From NCBI RefSeq assembly GCF_006438825.1, contig NZ_RCZP01000002.1, positions 404,568 to 468,567 on the forward strand: a stretch of 64,000 bases of DNA, read 5' to 3'. The DNA comes from Muricoccus nepalensis. GTDB taxonomy: Bacteria; Pseudomonadota; Alphaproteobacteria; Acetobacterales; Acetobacteraceae. Position numbers and translations under genes: made by a program. Below the pieces are notes generated by a model that ran no database searches, was not told where the DNA came from, and worked only from the letters and a program-made list of their open reading frames with translations. Shown one piece after another: positions 18,774 through 27,301 of this stretch. The stretch's first letter is position 1. Each line of letters opens with the position of its first letter.

Positions 18774-19889
18774 GTGACTACCGCCCCCCCGCGCCCGCTG
18801 ACGGAATGGCTGCGCGACGCCGCCTGGCCCCTCTGGCTGGAGCACGGCGTGGACTGGGCGCGCGGCGGCTTCAACGAGAGCCTCGACCCGCGGACGCGGC
18901 AGAGCACCGCCCCCTTCCGCCGCCTCCGCGTCGCGGCCCGCCAGGTCTACGTCTTCACCGAGGCCCAGGCCCTCGGCCTCCCGCGCGCGGCCGAGGCGGT
19001 GGAACTCGGCGTCGCCTTCCTGCGCACCCGCGCCCGGCAGCCCGAGGGCGGCTACGCCCGCTGCTTCGACCTCGAGGGCCGGGTCACGGACGCCCATCGC
19101 GACCTCTACGACCACGCCTTCGTCCTGCTCGCCCTCGCGAGCGCGGCACGCCTCCTGCCCGCGCCGCCGCTGCGGCGGGAGGCCCTGGACCTGCTCGGCT
19201 ACCTCGACGCCCGCCTCGCCCACCCTCTCGGCGGCTACGCGGAGGGCCTCCCGCCCAGCCTGCCGCGCCGCCAGAACCCGCACATGCACCTGCTGGAGGC
19301 GTTCCTGGCCGCGGCCGAAGCCTTCGGCGACGACCTCTTCCTCCATCGCGCGACGGCCTTGGTGGAGCTCTTCCTCACGCGCCTGCGCGACGCCCGCACC
19401 GGCACTCTGCCGGAATACTATGCCGACGACTGGACCCCCCTCCGCGAGGAGGGGCGGCATGTCCTGGAGCCCGGCCACCACTGCGAATGGGCCTGGCTCC
19501 TCGACTGGCACGCCCGCCTGGTGCCGGAACGGGGGGCAACCGGCGCCGCCGGTCCCCTCCTGGACTTCGTGGACCGCCACGGCATCAACCCGCGCCTCGG
19601 CACCCTCCGGGACGAGCTCTGGAGCGACGGCACGGTGCGAAGCGCCGGCTCGCGCCTCTGGCCGCAGACCGAGCGCCTGAAGTCTGAGGCCCTGCGCACC
19701 GGGGCCACGCCGGAGGGCCGCGCCCGCGCCGAGGTCGCCCTTCGCCGCCATCTCGACGGCGCCCCGCCCGGCCTCTGGCACGAGCGCCTGGACGAAATGG
19801 GGGACCCGAGTGGCGAGCCCGCCCCCGCCAGCAGCCTCTATCACCTCACCGCCGGCATCCTCTTCGCCGACCGGCCGCGGGGCGCCTGA
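18774..19889 (+). CDS. AGE-family sugar epimerase/isomerase
   Basis: 371 residues from GTG 18774. An (alpha/alpha)6-barrel of the N-acylglucosamine 2-epimerase family, with characteristic VYVFTEAQALGLP, DLYDHAFVLLALAS, NPHMHLLEAFLAAAEAF, PGHHCEWAWLL and SSLYHLTAGILF. The conserved His residues of these blocks are the acid/base candidates. Family members interconvert mannose and fructose (or their phosphates), or epimerise GlcNAc; the absence of a nucleotide-binding motif is normal. Divergent from hldD with a 96-nt gap, so the two may share regulation and feed surface sugars. Confidence 0.8.
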   Translation: MTTAPPRPLTEWLRDAAWPLWLEHGVDWARGGFNESLDPRTRQSTAPFRRLRVAARQVYVFTEAQALGLPRAAEAVELGVAFLRTRARQPEGGYARCFDLEGRVTDAHRDLYDHAFVLLALASAARLLPAPPLRREALDLLGYLDARLAHPLGGYAEGLPPSLPRRQNPHMHLLEAFLAAAEAFGDDLFLHRATALVELFLTRLRDARTGTLPEYYADDWTPLREEGRHVLEPGHHCEWAWLLDWHARLVPERGATGAAGPLLDFVDRHGINPRLGTLRDELWSDGTVRSAGSRLWPQTERLKSEALRTGATPEGRARAEVALRRHLDGAPPGLWHERLDEMGDPSGEPAPASSLYHLTAGILFADRPRGA

Positions 19890-20609
19890 TCACCCCACGC
19901 GCAGCAGCGTCGGCCCGTTCCGCCGCAGCCAGTCCTGCGCGGCCTCGCGATGCGGCGTCAGCCGGGCGACATGAGCCCAGAACCGGTCGGAGTGGTTCAA
20001 CTCCCGCAGGTGCCCGACCTCGTGCGCGACGACGTAGTCGAGCACCCAGTCCGGCGCCATGACCAGCCGCCAGGAGAAGGCCAATGTCCCGTCCGGCGCG
20101 CAGCTTCCCCAGCGGGAGCGGGTGTCCTTCAGCACGATCCGCTTGATCTTCACCCCCAGCGAGGCCGCGTGCCCCGCCGCCAGCACCGCGATCCGCCGCT
20201 TGGCCTCGGCCTTGAGGAAATCCCCCACCCGCCGCGTGAGGAACGCCTTGTCCCCGGCCACCACGATCTCCCCCTGCCAGAGGATCGCCGGCCCCCGCGC
20301 CGCCGGATCGTGCCGGATGACGTGCGGCAGCCCGCCGAGCGGCACCGCCTGTCCCTCCGCCAGCGGCACAGCCGGCGCCAGGCTGCCCAGCCGCTCCTTC
20401 ACCCAGGCGGCATGGGTGTTGAGCAGCGCCATCCCCGCCCGCCGGCCGGAGCGCGGCGGCAGGGTCACCACCACCTCCCCCGCGCGGGGATCGATCCGCA
20501 GCGAGACCCGGCGCGCCCGCGCCGAACGGTTCCAGCGCACCGGCGTTGGCGTTGGCAGGGCCAAGGGATGGGCGCGCAGGGGAACGACCTCGGTCTCGTT
20601 ATGTTCCAT
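19890..20609 (-). CDS. YgjP-like metallopeptidase-domain protein (DUF45)
   Basis: 239 residues from ATG 20607-20609. The C-terminal part has the zinc-protease motif HEVGH within YVVAHEVGHLRELNHSDRFW, plus KDTRSRWGSCAPDGTLAFSWRLV, the signature of the YgjP/DUF45 (WLM-like) family. The N-terminal half binds no recognised ligand (SLRIDPRAGEVVVTLPPRS). No signal peptide, so cytoplasmic. Relatives sit beside restriction-type or DNA-repair genes in some bacteria, but the substrate is unknown. The stop abuts the AGE gene stop without overlap. Confidence 0.8.
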   Translation of the reverse strand: MEHNETEVVPLRAHPLALPTPTPVRWNRSARARRVSLRIDPRAGEVVVTLPPRSGRRAGMALLNTHAAWVKERLGSLAPAVPLAEGQAVPLGGLPHVIRHDPAARGPAILWQGEIVVAGDKAFLTRRVGDFLKAEAKRRIAVLAAGHAASLGVKIKRIVLKDTRSRWGSCAPDGTLAFSWRLVMAPDWVLDYVVAHEVGHLRELNHSDRFWAHVARLTPHREAAQDWLRRNGPTLLRVG

Positions 20610-20672
20610 TCCAAGAGAATGGACCCTGGGTGGGGTCGGGTTCAACGACTTGACAGAGACAAGGATGACCGC

Positions 20673-21815
20673 GTGGACCACGCGCCACCAAAAGCGGGCA
20701 AAATCATTGCCTTGGGCGGCCCATCCTCCCGGATCGCCTTCGCCCACGGCCTGCGCGGCCTGGCCGCCCTCTCGGTCCTGCTGAGCCACTACACCCAGCA
20801 CTTCTGGACCAACCGCCCGACCGCCGCCGCCTTCCTGGGCGCCCCCGCCTGGGACGGGCCGGCCCCCGCCGTCCTCGCCCTCCACGCCGCCCTCCCGCCG
20901 GGCTTCGCCGGTCATTTCGGGGTGGCGGTGTTCTTCCTGATCAGCGGCTTCGTCGTCCCGCTCTCCCTGGTCGGCCGGGGCAGGACGGGCTTCGCGCTCG
21001 GCCGGGCGCTGCGGATCTGGCCGACCTACGCGGCCGGCTTTGCCGTCACCACGGCCGCCGTCTGGCTCTGCGCCCGCCACTTCGGCAATCCCGTGCCCTT
21101 CGGCCCCGCCCAGTGGCTGGCCCACCTCGCCTTCCTGCAGGACGTGCTGGGCCTGGGCACGATCGACGGCATCAGCTGGACGCTCGCCATCGAGGTCCGC
21201 TTCTACCTTCTCTGCCTGCTGATCGCCCCCGCGCTACGGTTAGGGCGGGTGCGGCCGCTCCTCGCCACCGGCCTCGCGCTGACGGGCCTCGCCGCCCTGG
21301 CCGGCACCGTTACCTGGGGACCAGGGGGGCAAATGGCCTTCGAGGAACTGGCGCTCAGCGCGCAGATGATCACCTACATGCTCGTCGGCACCGTCTTCGC
21401 CGCCCGCCACCGCGGCACGGCGGGGCAGGGAGCCTGCCTCGGCGCCGGCGCCGCGCTCCTCGCGCTCTTCGCCCTGCAATGGGCCGGCGGCATCATGGGC
21501 TTCCAGACCCTGCCCGGGCTGACCGCCTACGGCTGCGCGCTCCTGCTCTTCGGCGGCCTGTTCCTCCTCCGCCACCGCATCCGCCGCGTGCCGGCGCCGC
21601 TCGACGCGCTCGCCCGCGTCAGCTACCCGCTCTACGTCGTGCACGCGGTCGCCGGCTACGCGGTCCTGCGCCTGCTGCTGGAGGCCGGCACGCCGCCCGG
21701 CGCCGCCATCCTCGCCACCACCGCCCTCGCGCTCGCCGCCGCGGCGCTGCTGCACGCCCTCGTGGAGGTCCCGACCCAGCGGGCGGGGCACCGGGTCAGC
21801 CGGGGTGCGCCTTGA
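20673..21815 (+). CDS. Acyltransferase 3 family membrane protein (OafA/YrhL-like)
   Basis: 380 residues from GTG 20673, chosen for AAGGA 7 nt upstream; an ATG at 20619 would lie almost on the divergent gene. Around ten membrane segments. The catalytic-type His is in LAALSVLLSHYTQHFW at the first helix, and GVAVFFLISGFVVPLSL is the typical 'FFxxSGF' motif, followed by R-rich ALRIWPTYAAGF. Such proteins acetylate or acylate polysaccharide, lipid A or O-antigen. Overlaps the convergent cupin gene by 20 nt. Confidence 0.8.
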   Translation: MDHAPPKAGKIIALGGPSSRIAFAHGLRGLAALSVLLSHYTQHFWTNRPTAAAFLGAPAWDGPAPAVLALHAALPPGFAGHFGVAVFFLISGFVVPLSLVGRGRTGFALGRALRIWPTYAAGFAVTTAAVWLCARHFGNPVPFGPAQWLAHLAFLQDVLGLGTIDGISWTLAIEVRFYLLCLLIAPALRLGRVRPLLATGLALTGLAALAGTVTWGPGGQMAFEELALSAQMITYMLVGTVFAARHRGTAGQGACLGAGAALLALFALQWAGGIMGFQTLPGLTAYGCALLLFGGLFLLRHRIRRVPAPLDALARVSYPLYVVHAVAGYAVLRLLLEAGTPPGAAILATTALALAAAALLHALVEVPTQRAGHRVSRGAP

Positions 21816-22119
21816 ACTCGATCTCCACGAAGGAGAAGGGCTCGGTGCCGCCGTTGACCACGTTGTGCTCCACCCCCGGCGGGCGGGCGTAGGACACGCC
21901 CGCGCGGATCGTCGCCTCGCGCGTCGCCCCGCCCGGCTCCTCCAGCGTCATCGTCCCGTCCGTCACGGGCACGACGAGATAGGCCCAGCCGTGCCGGTGC
22001 CACCCCGTCTCCGCGCCGGGCGGGAAGTCCCAGCGCGTGACGCGGGAGGTCTCGTCGTCCACCTGCACCGTCGAGACGGCGGGGACGCGGCAGCGCAGCG
22101 CCTCGGACACCCCGCTCAC
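21796..22119 (-). CDS. Small cupin-domain protein
   Basis: 107 residues from GTG 22117-22119, which overlaps the stop of the DapA-like gene (GTGA). A single cupin beta-barrel: GAETGWHRHGWAYLVVPVTDG is motif 1 with two His ligands, and PPGVEHNVVNGGTEPFSFVEIE is motif 2 with a third His. Such short cupins bind a metal and often modify or sense small acids. It is the last gene of a three-gene overlapping operon with a DapA-family aldolase and a YcgN-like protein, suggesting work on the aldolase substrate or product. Confidence 0.8.
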   Translation of the reverse strand: MSGVSEALRCRVPAVSTVQVDDETSRVTRWDFPPGAETGWHRHGWAYLVVPVTDGTMTLEEPGGATREATIRAGVSYARPPGVEHNVVNGGTEPFSFVEIEFKAHPG

Positions 22120-23063
22120 TCCGCCGCCAGCGACAGGCCGTGCTCGGCCAGGCCGGGCAGGGGCAGGGCGCCGGTGCCCTCCCAGGCCGCCCAGACGGCG
22201 TCGGCCTGCGCGGGGGAGAGGCGCGTGTTCGGCGGGCGGATGTGGCGCCAAGCCTCGTCGCCGGTGCTGCGCGCCAGCACCTCGCGCAGCCCCGCGATCA
22301 GCGGCACGGAGCTGGCCGCGGCGCGCCCGGCGTTCAGCACCGCCTGCGCCGCGTCCGCCTCCGGCCCGCTCCGCTTCGCGTAGACCACCTGGGAGAAGCG
22401 GGCGACGATGTTGGCCGCGGCCGTGATGCAGCCGGCCGCGCCAATGCCCAGCATCCGCTGCAGCAGGTTGTCCGCGCCCGGGTAGACCTCGAAGCCGCGG
22501 CTGGCGAAGGCCTTGATGAAGCCCTCGGCCTGCGCCGGGTCGCCCGTGCTGTCCTTCACGCCCCGCACCACGCCCGGGAAGGCCTCCAGCAGCCGCCCGA
22601 TGAGCGGAACCGTCAGCGGCACGGCGGACTGGGCGGGGAAGTGGTAGAGATAGACCGCGAGCCCGCCGCCGATCCGCTCGATCACCTCGGAGAAGTAGGC
22701 GTAGAGCCCCTCCTCGCTCGGGTTCTTGTAGTAGAAGGGCGGCAGCAGCAGCACGCCGGGGCAGCCGAGCTCGCGCGCGTGCCGCGACAGCTCCACCGTG
22801 TCGGAGAGATTGGTGGTGCCGGTGCCGGGCATGAGCCGCGTCACCGGCACGTCGTTCTGCACGAGGGATTCCAGGATCACCCGGCGCTCGCCCAGCCCGA
22901 AGGAATTCGCCTCCCCCGTCGTGCCCAGCACGCCCAGCCCGTCGCAGCCATTCGCCAGCAGCCACTTCGCGTGGGCGGCGGTGCGGACATGGTCGGGCGA
23001 GAGGTCGGCGTGCATCGCCGTGATCAGGGCGGCGTTCACCCCGCCGTAGAGCGCCTTGGTCAT
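22116..23063 (-). CDS. DapA (dihydrodipicolinate synthase)-family aldolase
   Basis: 315 residues, normal for class I pyruvate-type aldolases of the DapA/NanA family. Visible: [14 protein letters not shown] (substrate loop, normally GTTGE), Tyr in [10 protein letters not shown], and the Schiff-base Lys in [10 protein letters not shown]. The Tyr-Tyr relay of true DapA is not clear, and the 3' gene is a cupin, so a keto-sugar acid or hydroxy-oxo acid aldolase is more likely than lysine synthesis. Its ATG overlaps the YcgN stop and its stop overlaps the cupin start, so all three are coupled. Confidence 0.8.
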   Translation of the reverse strand: MTKALYGGVNAALITAMHADLSPDHVRTAAHAKWLLANGCDGLGVLGTTGEANSFGLGERRVILESLVQNDVPVTRLMPGTGTTNLSDTVELSRHARELGCPGVLLLPPFYYKNPSEEGLYAYFSEVIERIGGGLAVYLYHFPAQSAVPLTVPLIGRLLEAFPGVVRGVKDSTGDPAQAEGFIKAFASRGFEVYPGADNLLQRMLGIGAAGCITAAANIVARFSQVVYAKRSGPEADAAQAVLNAGRAAASSVPLIAGLREVLARSTGDEAWRHIRPPNTRLSPAQADAVWAAWEGTGALPLPGLAEHGLSLAAE

Positions 23064-23584
23064 CCGGTCTTCCTCCTCCTGGTGGGCGCGGCGGGGTCCG
23101 CCGCCTTGGGGCCGCCGCGCCGGCCGGGCAACCGCGGCGGCCAGCGCCCCGGCCAGGACACGACATGGTCCTCCAGCGCCCCGGCGTCGCGCTCCGAGAC
23201 CACGCGCCCGCGGACCGAGATGCCGGCCCGGTGGACGCTTTCCGGATCCCCCGAGACCAGCGGGTGCCAGTCCGGCAGGTCCTCGCCGCGGGCGAGAAGG
23301 TGGTAGGCGCAGGTCGGCGGCAGCCAGTCGAGCGCCGGCACCATCTTCGCCTTCAGCTGCACGCAATCCGGCACGTGGTCGCGCCGGTTGGCGTAGTCGC
23401 GGCAGCCGCAGCCCTGGGTGTCGAGCATCCGGCAGGCCACGTTGGTGAAGTGAACCTCCTCCGTGTCCTCGTCGCGGATCTTGTGCAGGCAGCAGCGGCC
23501 GCAGCCGTCGCAGAGGGATTCCCACTCGGTCCGCGTCATCGCGGAGAGGGACTTCCGCTTCCAGAAAGGTCGTTCGTCGGGCAC
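23060..23584 (-). CDS. YcgN-family cysteine-cluster protein
   Basis: 174 residues from a GTG at 23582-23584 preceded by GGGAGG; the next ATG would cut off the family's [11 protein letters not shown] start. The Cys clusters are clear: [12 protein letters not shown], then [14 protein letters not shown] and PDCVQLK, and [12 protein letters not shown]. This is the YcgN/UPF0260 (PF03692-type) pattern, probably holding zinc or an Fe-S cluster. Function is unknown. Its C-terminal 35 residues ([12 protein letters not shown]) are basic and longer than usual. First gene of the overlapping operon ycgN-dapA-like-cupin. Confidence 0.8.
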   Translation of the reverse strand: MPDERPFWKRKSLSAMTRTEWESLCDGCGRCCLHKIRDEDTEEVHFTNVACRMLDTQGCGCRDYANRRDHVPDCVQLKAKMVPALDWLPPTCAYHLLARGEDLPDWHPLVSGDPESVHRAGISVRGRVVSERDAGALEDHVVSWPGRWPPRLPGRRGGPKAADPAAPTRRRKTG

Positions 23585-23656
23585 CCCCCTCCCTACACCG
23601 CCGGGAAGCGGCACGGGAAGCTTGACCTCCCTCACGTCTCGGCGTGAATCCGGCCC

Positions 23657-24130
23657 ATGCCGCTGGACCTCTCCATCCCCGAGCGCACGGCCACCACCTG
23701 CCGCGCCGCCATGCGCTTCTGCGCCCGCCACCGCTGGGCCCCCCTCGCCGAGATGCCCATCCCCTGCGGCCGGCGCCTCGACATCATGGCGCTCACCCCC
23801 GAGGGCTGCCTCTTCGCCATCGAGGTGAAGTCCGGCCCGCGCGACTTCCTCTCCGACAACAAGTGGCACGAGTACCGGGACTGGTGCGACCGCCTCTACT
23901 TCGCCGTCGACTGCGACTTCCCCCAGGAACTCATCCCCGAGGAGATCGGCCTCATCGTCAGCGACGGCTTCGACGCCGTGATGGTGCGCGACACCGAGCA
24001 CCGCGCGCTCGCCGGCGCCCGCCGCAAGTCGCTCATGCACCGCTACGCCGTGCTGGCCGCGGGGCGGCTGGCCGCGCTCTGCGATCCCGTGGGCTCCCAG
24101 GAGATGCGCGCGGCCCTGCTCTGCGAGTGA
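23657..24130 (+). CDS. mmcB: MmcB-family DNA repair protein
   Basis: 157 residues. A PD-(D/E)xK nuclease-like fold: [14 protein letters not shown] carries the Asp, [18 protein letters not shown] the E-x-K, and [17 protein letters not shown] follows, as in MmcB (formerly DUF1052), described in Caulobacter as a DNA-damage-related alphaproteobacterial protein. In Caulobacter the gene is in the SOS regulon; here I find no GAAC/GTTC repeat in the 72-nt divergent gap to the YcgN gene. Confidence 0.85.
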   Translation: MPLDLSIPERTATTCRAAMRFCARHRWAPLAEMPIPCGRRLDIMALTPEGCLFAIEVKSGPRDFLSDNKWHEYRDWCDRLYFAVDCDFPQELIPEEIGLIVSDGFDAVMVRDTEHRALAGARRKSLMHRYAVLAAGRLAALCDPVGSQEMRAALLCE

Positions 24131-24237
24131 GGGGGCCGGGCACCCCCTTCCGGTGGGAGCGGTGATTCTGCCCTACGGAACCACGACCCGCCGCCGCCGT
24201 TCCTTCTCCGAGCCCCACACTCGGAGATTGCCACCCC

Positions 24238-24822
24238 ATGAACCGCCGCACCGTCCCCTTCGCCCTCGCGGGCGCCGCCCTGCTTCCCGTCCTCGCGCCC
24301 AGCCTGGCCCAGGCCCAGGGCAACTCCCCCCGCGCCGACGTGACCCCCGAGAACCTCGCCATCGTCCCGCCCGAGCGCCTGGCGCGGATGCTCTACGAGA
24401 CCGGCGCCTTCTCCCACGCCACCGCCGAGATCGGCGCCGAGAAGGCGACCAACCCGGACGTGAAGCGCTTCGCCCAGTTCGAGATCCAGGAGCAGGAGGG
24501 CGTCGTCCAGGCCATGAAGCTGGCCGGCCACGACTTCCCTAAGGCCAGCCTCGGCAACGACCGCGGCAAGGCAATCGAGAGCCTGCGCGCCGCGAGCGGC
24601 CCCGACTTCGAGCGCCTGTTCCTTGAGGTTCAGGAGCGCGGCCACCAGGAGCTTCTCAGCCTCACCAGCGCCGTCATGGAGAGCCGCTCCCCGGCGCCCG
24701 ACAAGATCGCGGCCACCCTCTCGAACAACTCGATCAAGGAGCACCTGATCCTCATCGGGATGCTGCGCGGCCAGGTGGTCCGGCCCGGCCAGCAGCCGGA
24801 CTCGCCGCCCTCCGGCCGGTAG
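24238..24822 (+). CDS. DUF4142 (ferritin-like fold) periplasmic protein
   Basis: 194 residues with a Sec signal (MNRRTVPFALAGAALLPVL, cleavage near AQAQ). The mature part is a four-helix bundle: LARMLYETGAFSHATAEIGAEKA, then DVKRFAQFEIQEQEGVVQAM, and a final helix with IKEHLILIGMLRG. This matches DUF4142, a family of exported helical bundles whose role is unknown, sometimes linked to stress. The terminal PGQQPDSPPSGR tail is disordered. The stop is 3 nt from the convergent hldE stop. Confidence 0.8.
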   Translation: MNRRTVPFALAGAALLPVLAPSLAQAQGNSPRADVTPENLAIVPPERLARMLYETGAFSHATAEIGAEKATNPDVKRFAQFEIQEQEGVVQAMKLAGHDFPKASLGNDRGKAIESLRAASGPDFERLFLEVQERGHQELLSLTSAVMESRSPAPDKIAATLSNNSIKEHLILIGMLRGQVVRPGQQPDSPPSGR

Positions 24823-24825
24823 CCC

Positions 24826-26307
24826 TCAGTCCTGCAGGCTGGCGACCGCGGCCCCGTCCTCGGGAAGCAATGCGGCCAAGCGGATGATGCCGCCCCATTC
24901 CGGCGCCAGCGTCGCGCCGACCACGTCCTCGAGGCGGTGGTCGGCGCCCTTGATCAGCACGTCCGGCCGGATCGCCTCCACCAGGGGCAGCAGCCCGTCG
25001 TCCTCGAAGGAGGTGACGAGATCCACGGCGGAAAGCGAGGCGAGCGCCGCCGCCCGCACCGCCTCCGCCTGCACGGGGCGCGTCGGCCCCTTCAGGCGGC
25101 GGATCGCCTCGTCCGACCGGACCCCCACGACCAGCCGGTCGCACCACCGCCGCGCCTGCTCCAGCAGGTGGAGGTGGCCCGGGCTGAGAAGGTCGAAGGA
25201 GCCGTCGGCGAAGCCCACGCGCCAGCCGTGGCGCCGCCAGCGCTCGGCCTGCTCCGCCGCGCGCAGCCGGGTGACGATCTTGCGCAGCGCCCCGCGCTCG
25301 GCGCCTAGTGACTCCAGGATGTCGGCGTCGCGCGCGACCGCCGTGCCCATCTTCCCGACCACGAGCCCGGCGGCCATGTTCGACAGCCGCGCCGCGACCG
25401 GCAGCGGCAGGCCGGCCGCCATTCCCGCGGCCACCAGGGCCGCGACCGTGTCGCCGGCCCCCGCGACGTCCGCCACCTCCAGCGCCTCCGCGTGGAAGTG
25501 GTGGACCTCCGCGCCGTCGAGCAGCGTCATGCCCTCCCGCCCGCGCGTCACGAGCACCGCGGCGATGCCGTGCCGCTGCATCAGCGCGCGCGCCGCGGCG
25601 ATCAGCCCCGCCTCGCTCTCGATGTCCATCCCCGTCGCCGCCCGCAGCTCCGCCCGGTTCGGGGTGATGAGGTCCGCGCCGGCGTAGATGCCGTGCTCGC
25701 CGCCGTGCGGATCGACCACCACGCGCCGCCCGGCCGCGCGCGCCGCGGCGATGAGGCGCTGCGGCACGTCCCCCGCCAGCACGCCCTTCCCGTAGTCCGA
25801 CAGGATCATGACCTTGGTGGCCGCGATCGTGTCCTGGGCGATCCGCACCATCCGGTCCGCCAGCCGCGGGTGGATGGGCCGCGCCACCTCGTGGTCGGCC
25901 CGCATCAGGTGCTGGCCGGAGGCGATGAAGCGCGTCTTCGTCGTCGTGGCCCGCCCGCCCTGCACCAGCAGCCAGGGCTCCACCCCGGGCTGCCCGCCGA
26001 TCAGGCCCGTCAGCTCCGACCCCGCCTGGTCGTCGCCCACCACCGAGAGGAAGGCGACGGAGGCGCCAAGAGCCGTGAGGTTCCGCACCACGTTGCCGGC
26101 GCCGCCCGGCGTCGCCACCTCGCGGTCCACCGTCAGCACGGGCACCGGCGCCTCGGGCGAGATGCGGGTCACCGTGCCATAGACGGTGCGGTCCAGCATG
26201 GCGTCCCCCACCACGAGGACCGACGCGCGGCGCAGGGTGCGCACGGCCTCCGAGAGGTCGGCGCTGGCCATGGTGGGGCGTGGGGTCTCTGGCGCGGGGC
26301 CGTTCAT
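24826..26307 (-). CDS. hldE: Bifunctional heptose-7-phosphate kinase / heptose-1-phosphate adenylyltransferase
   Basis: 493 residues from ATG 26305-26307; starts at 26364 and 26271 are alternatives. Residues ~1-330 are a PfkB/ribokinase-type kinase (VVGDAMLDRTVYG, PGGAGNVVRNL, LSDYGKGVL, catalytic Asp in DVAGAGDTVAA). From ~350 a nucleotidyltransferase domain follows (FADGSFDLLSPGHLHLLEQA, then RSDEAIRRLKGPTRP and VLIKGADHRLEDVVG). The usual HxGH motif reads SPGH, the first His replaced by Ser, so the second activity deserves testing. It feeds HldD in ADP-heptose synthesis for LPS core. Confidence 0.9.
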   Translation of the reverse strand: MNGPAPETPRPTMASADLSEAVRTLRRASVLVVGDAMLDRTVYGTVTRISPEAPVPVLTVDREVATPGGAGNVVRNLTALGASVAFLSVVGDDQAGSELTGLIGGQPGVEPWLLVQGGRATTTKTRFIASGQHLMRADHEVARPIHPRLADRMVRIAQDTIAATKVMILSDYGKGVLAGDVPQRLIAAARAAGRRVVVDPHGGEHGIYAGADLITPNRAELRAATGMDIESEAGLIAAARALMQRHGIAAVLVTRGREGMTLLDGAEVHHFHAEALEVADVAGAGDTVAALVAAGMAAGLPLPVAARLSNMAAGLVVGKMGTAVARDADILESLGAERGALRKIVTRLRAAEQAERWRRHGWRVGFADGSFDLLSPGHLHLLEQARRWCDRLVVGVRSDEAIRRLKGPTRPVQAEAVRAAALASLSAVDLVTSFEDDGLLPLVEAIRPDVLIKGADHRLEDVVGATLAPEWGGIIRLAALLPEDGAAVASLQD

Positions 26308-26401
26308 CGCTTCGGCGTAGCCCGCCGCCGGGTCGGGTGGCAACCGGCCGATGCGCGCGGTCACCGCGGGTTAACCCTCTTCGGCCAGAATCGGCCGCTC
26401 G

Positions 26402-27301
26402 ATGACCCCCGCACCGCACCCGGCCCAGGATGGGCCACCGCTCGCGGCGCTGCTCTTCCGTCCCGGCCCCGGCCTCGCGCCCGAGGCCCACCGGGTGGCG
26501 CGCGCGCTGCTGGAGGACGCCGCCCGCAACCGCGGCGGCCGCGTCTCCTCGGCCGAGGACGGCGCCTGGCGCCTCGTCGCCGCCCAGCCCGCGCTCGAGA
26601 TGGCCCGCCGAGCCCTCGCCGCCGTCCTCCACGGCCGCGACGCCGCCCTCCTCACGGAAACGATCACCGCCCCCGCCGCGCCCCTGGTCCCTTCCACCGG
26701 ACTGGAGGCGATGCTCGGCGCCACCCCGCTCGAGGGGCTTCTGGAACGCCGCCCCATCCTGGGCTTCGGCCCGGGCGGGGAGCTGCGCCCCATGGGCCAG
26801 CGCGCGCTGCCCGCCGCGGCCGCGATCCGCTCGGTGCTCGGCGCCCGCTGGGCCGGCGCGCCGTGGCAGGCGCACGCGCACGACGTGGTTGCCCGCCGGG
26901 CCCTCGCCCTCGCGCCCCCTTCCGCCGACCCTCTGCACCTCGACCTCCCGCCCGAGGCCCTGCCCGTCGCCGTGGAGAACCTCCTCCCCCTGCTTCCGGC
27001 GCGGGCGCTCGCCCGCCCGCCGGCGGGGCGCCACGGCGTGGCCGACCTGCCGGCCTCCCTGCTTTCTTTGCTCAACCCGGCCCATCTTCCGGGAGAGGCG
27101 CTGCACCTCGCCTTCGACCCCGCCCTCGACGACCTGCCGGGGGATTTCTGGCAGGCTCTCAACCCCGCGCGGGTGGTGCTGGAGGGCGTGGCCGACGCCG
27201 AGGCCCTCTCCTGGGGCCTCGCCCGCGGCATCCTTCGCTTCGCGGGCCCCTGGCCGAACCGCCTCATGGCCGCGCGCCGCCGGCAGGGCGCCGCCGGATG
27301 A
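26402..27301 (+). CDS. Unknown protein resembling a decayed EAL domain (A)
   Basis: 299 residues, Ala/Pro/Leu-rich, no signal peptide or membrane segment. I do not recognise a characterised family. The end, LNPARVVLEGVADAEALSWGLARGILRFAGPW, resembles the last strands of EAL phosphodiesterase domains (…AEGVET.EQL.WL...G....QG.). The EAL signature itself and the metal-binding acids are absent, so no c-di-GMP hydrolysis is expected. The following gene overlaps by 4 nt (ATGA) and has the same kind of ending, so the two look like a diverged tandem pair working together. Confidence 0.5.
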   Translation: MTPAPHPAQDGPPLAALLFRPGPGLAPEAHRVARALLEDAARNRGGRVSSAEDGAWRLVAAQPALEMARRALAAVLHGRDAALLTETITAPAAPLVPSTGLEAMLGATPLEGLLERRPILGFGPGGELRPMGQRALPAAAAIRSVLGARWAGAPWQAHAHDVVARRALALAPPSADPLHLDLPPEALPVAVENLLPLLPARALARPPAGRHGVADLPASLLSLLNPAHLPGEALHLAFDPALDDLPGDFWQALNPARVVLEGVADAEALSWGLARGILRFAGPWPNRLMAARRRQGAAG

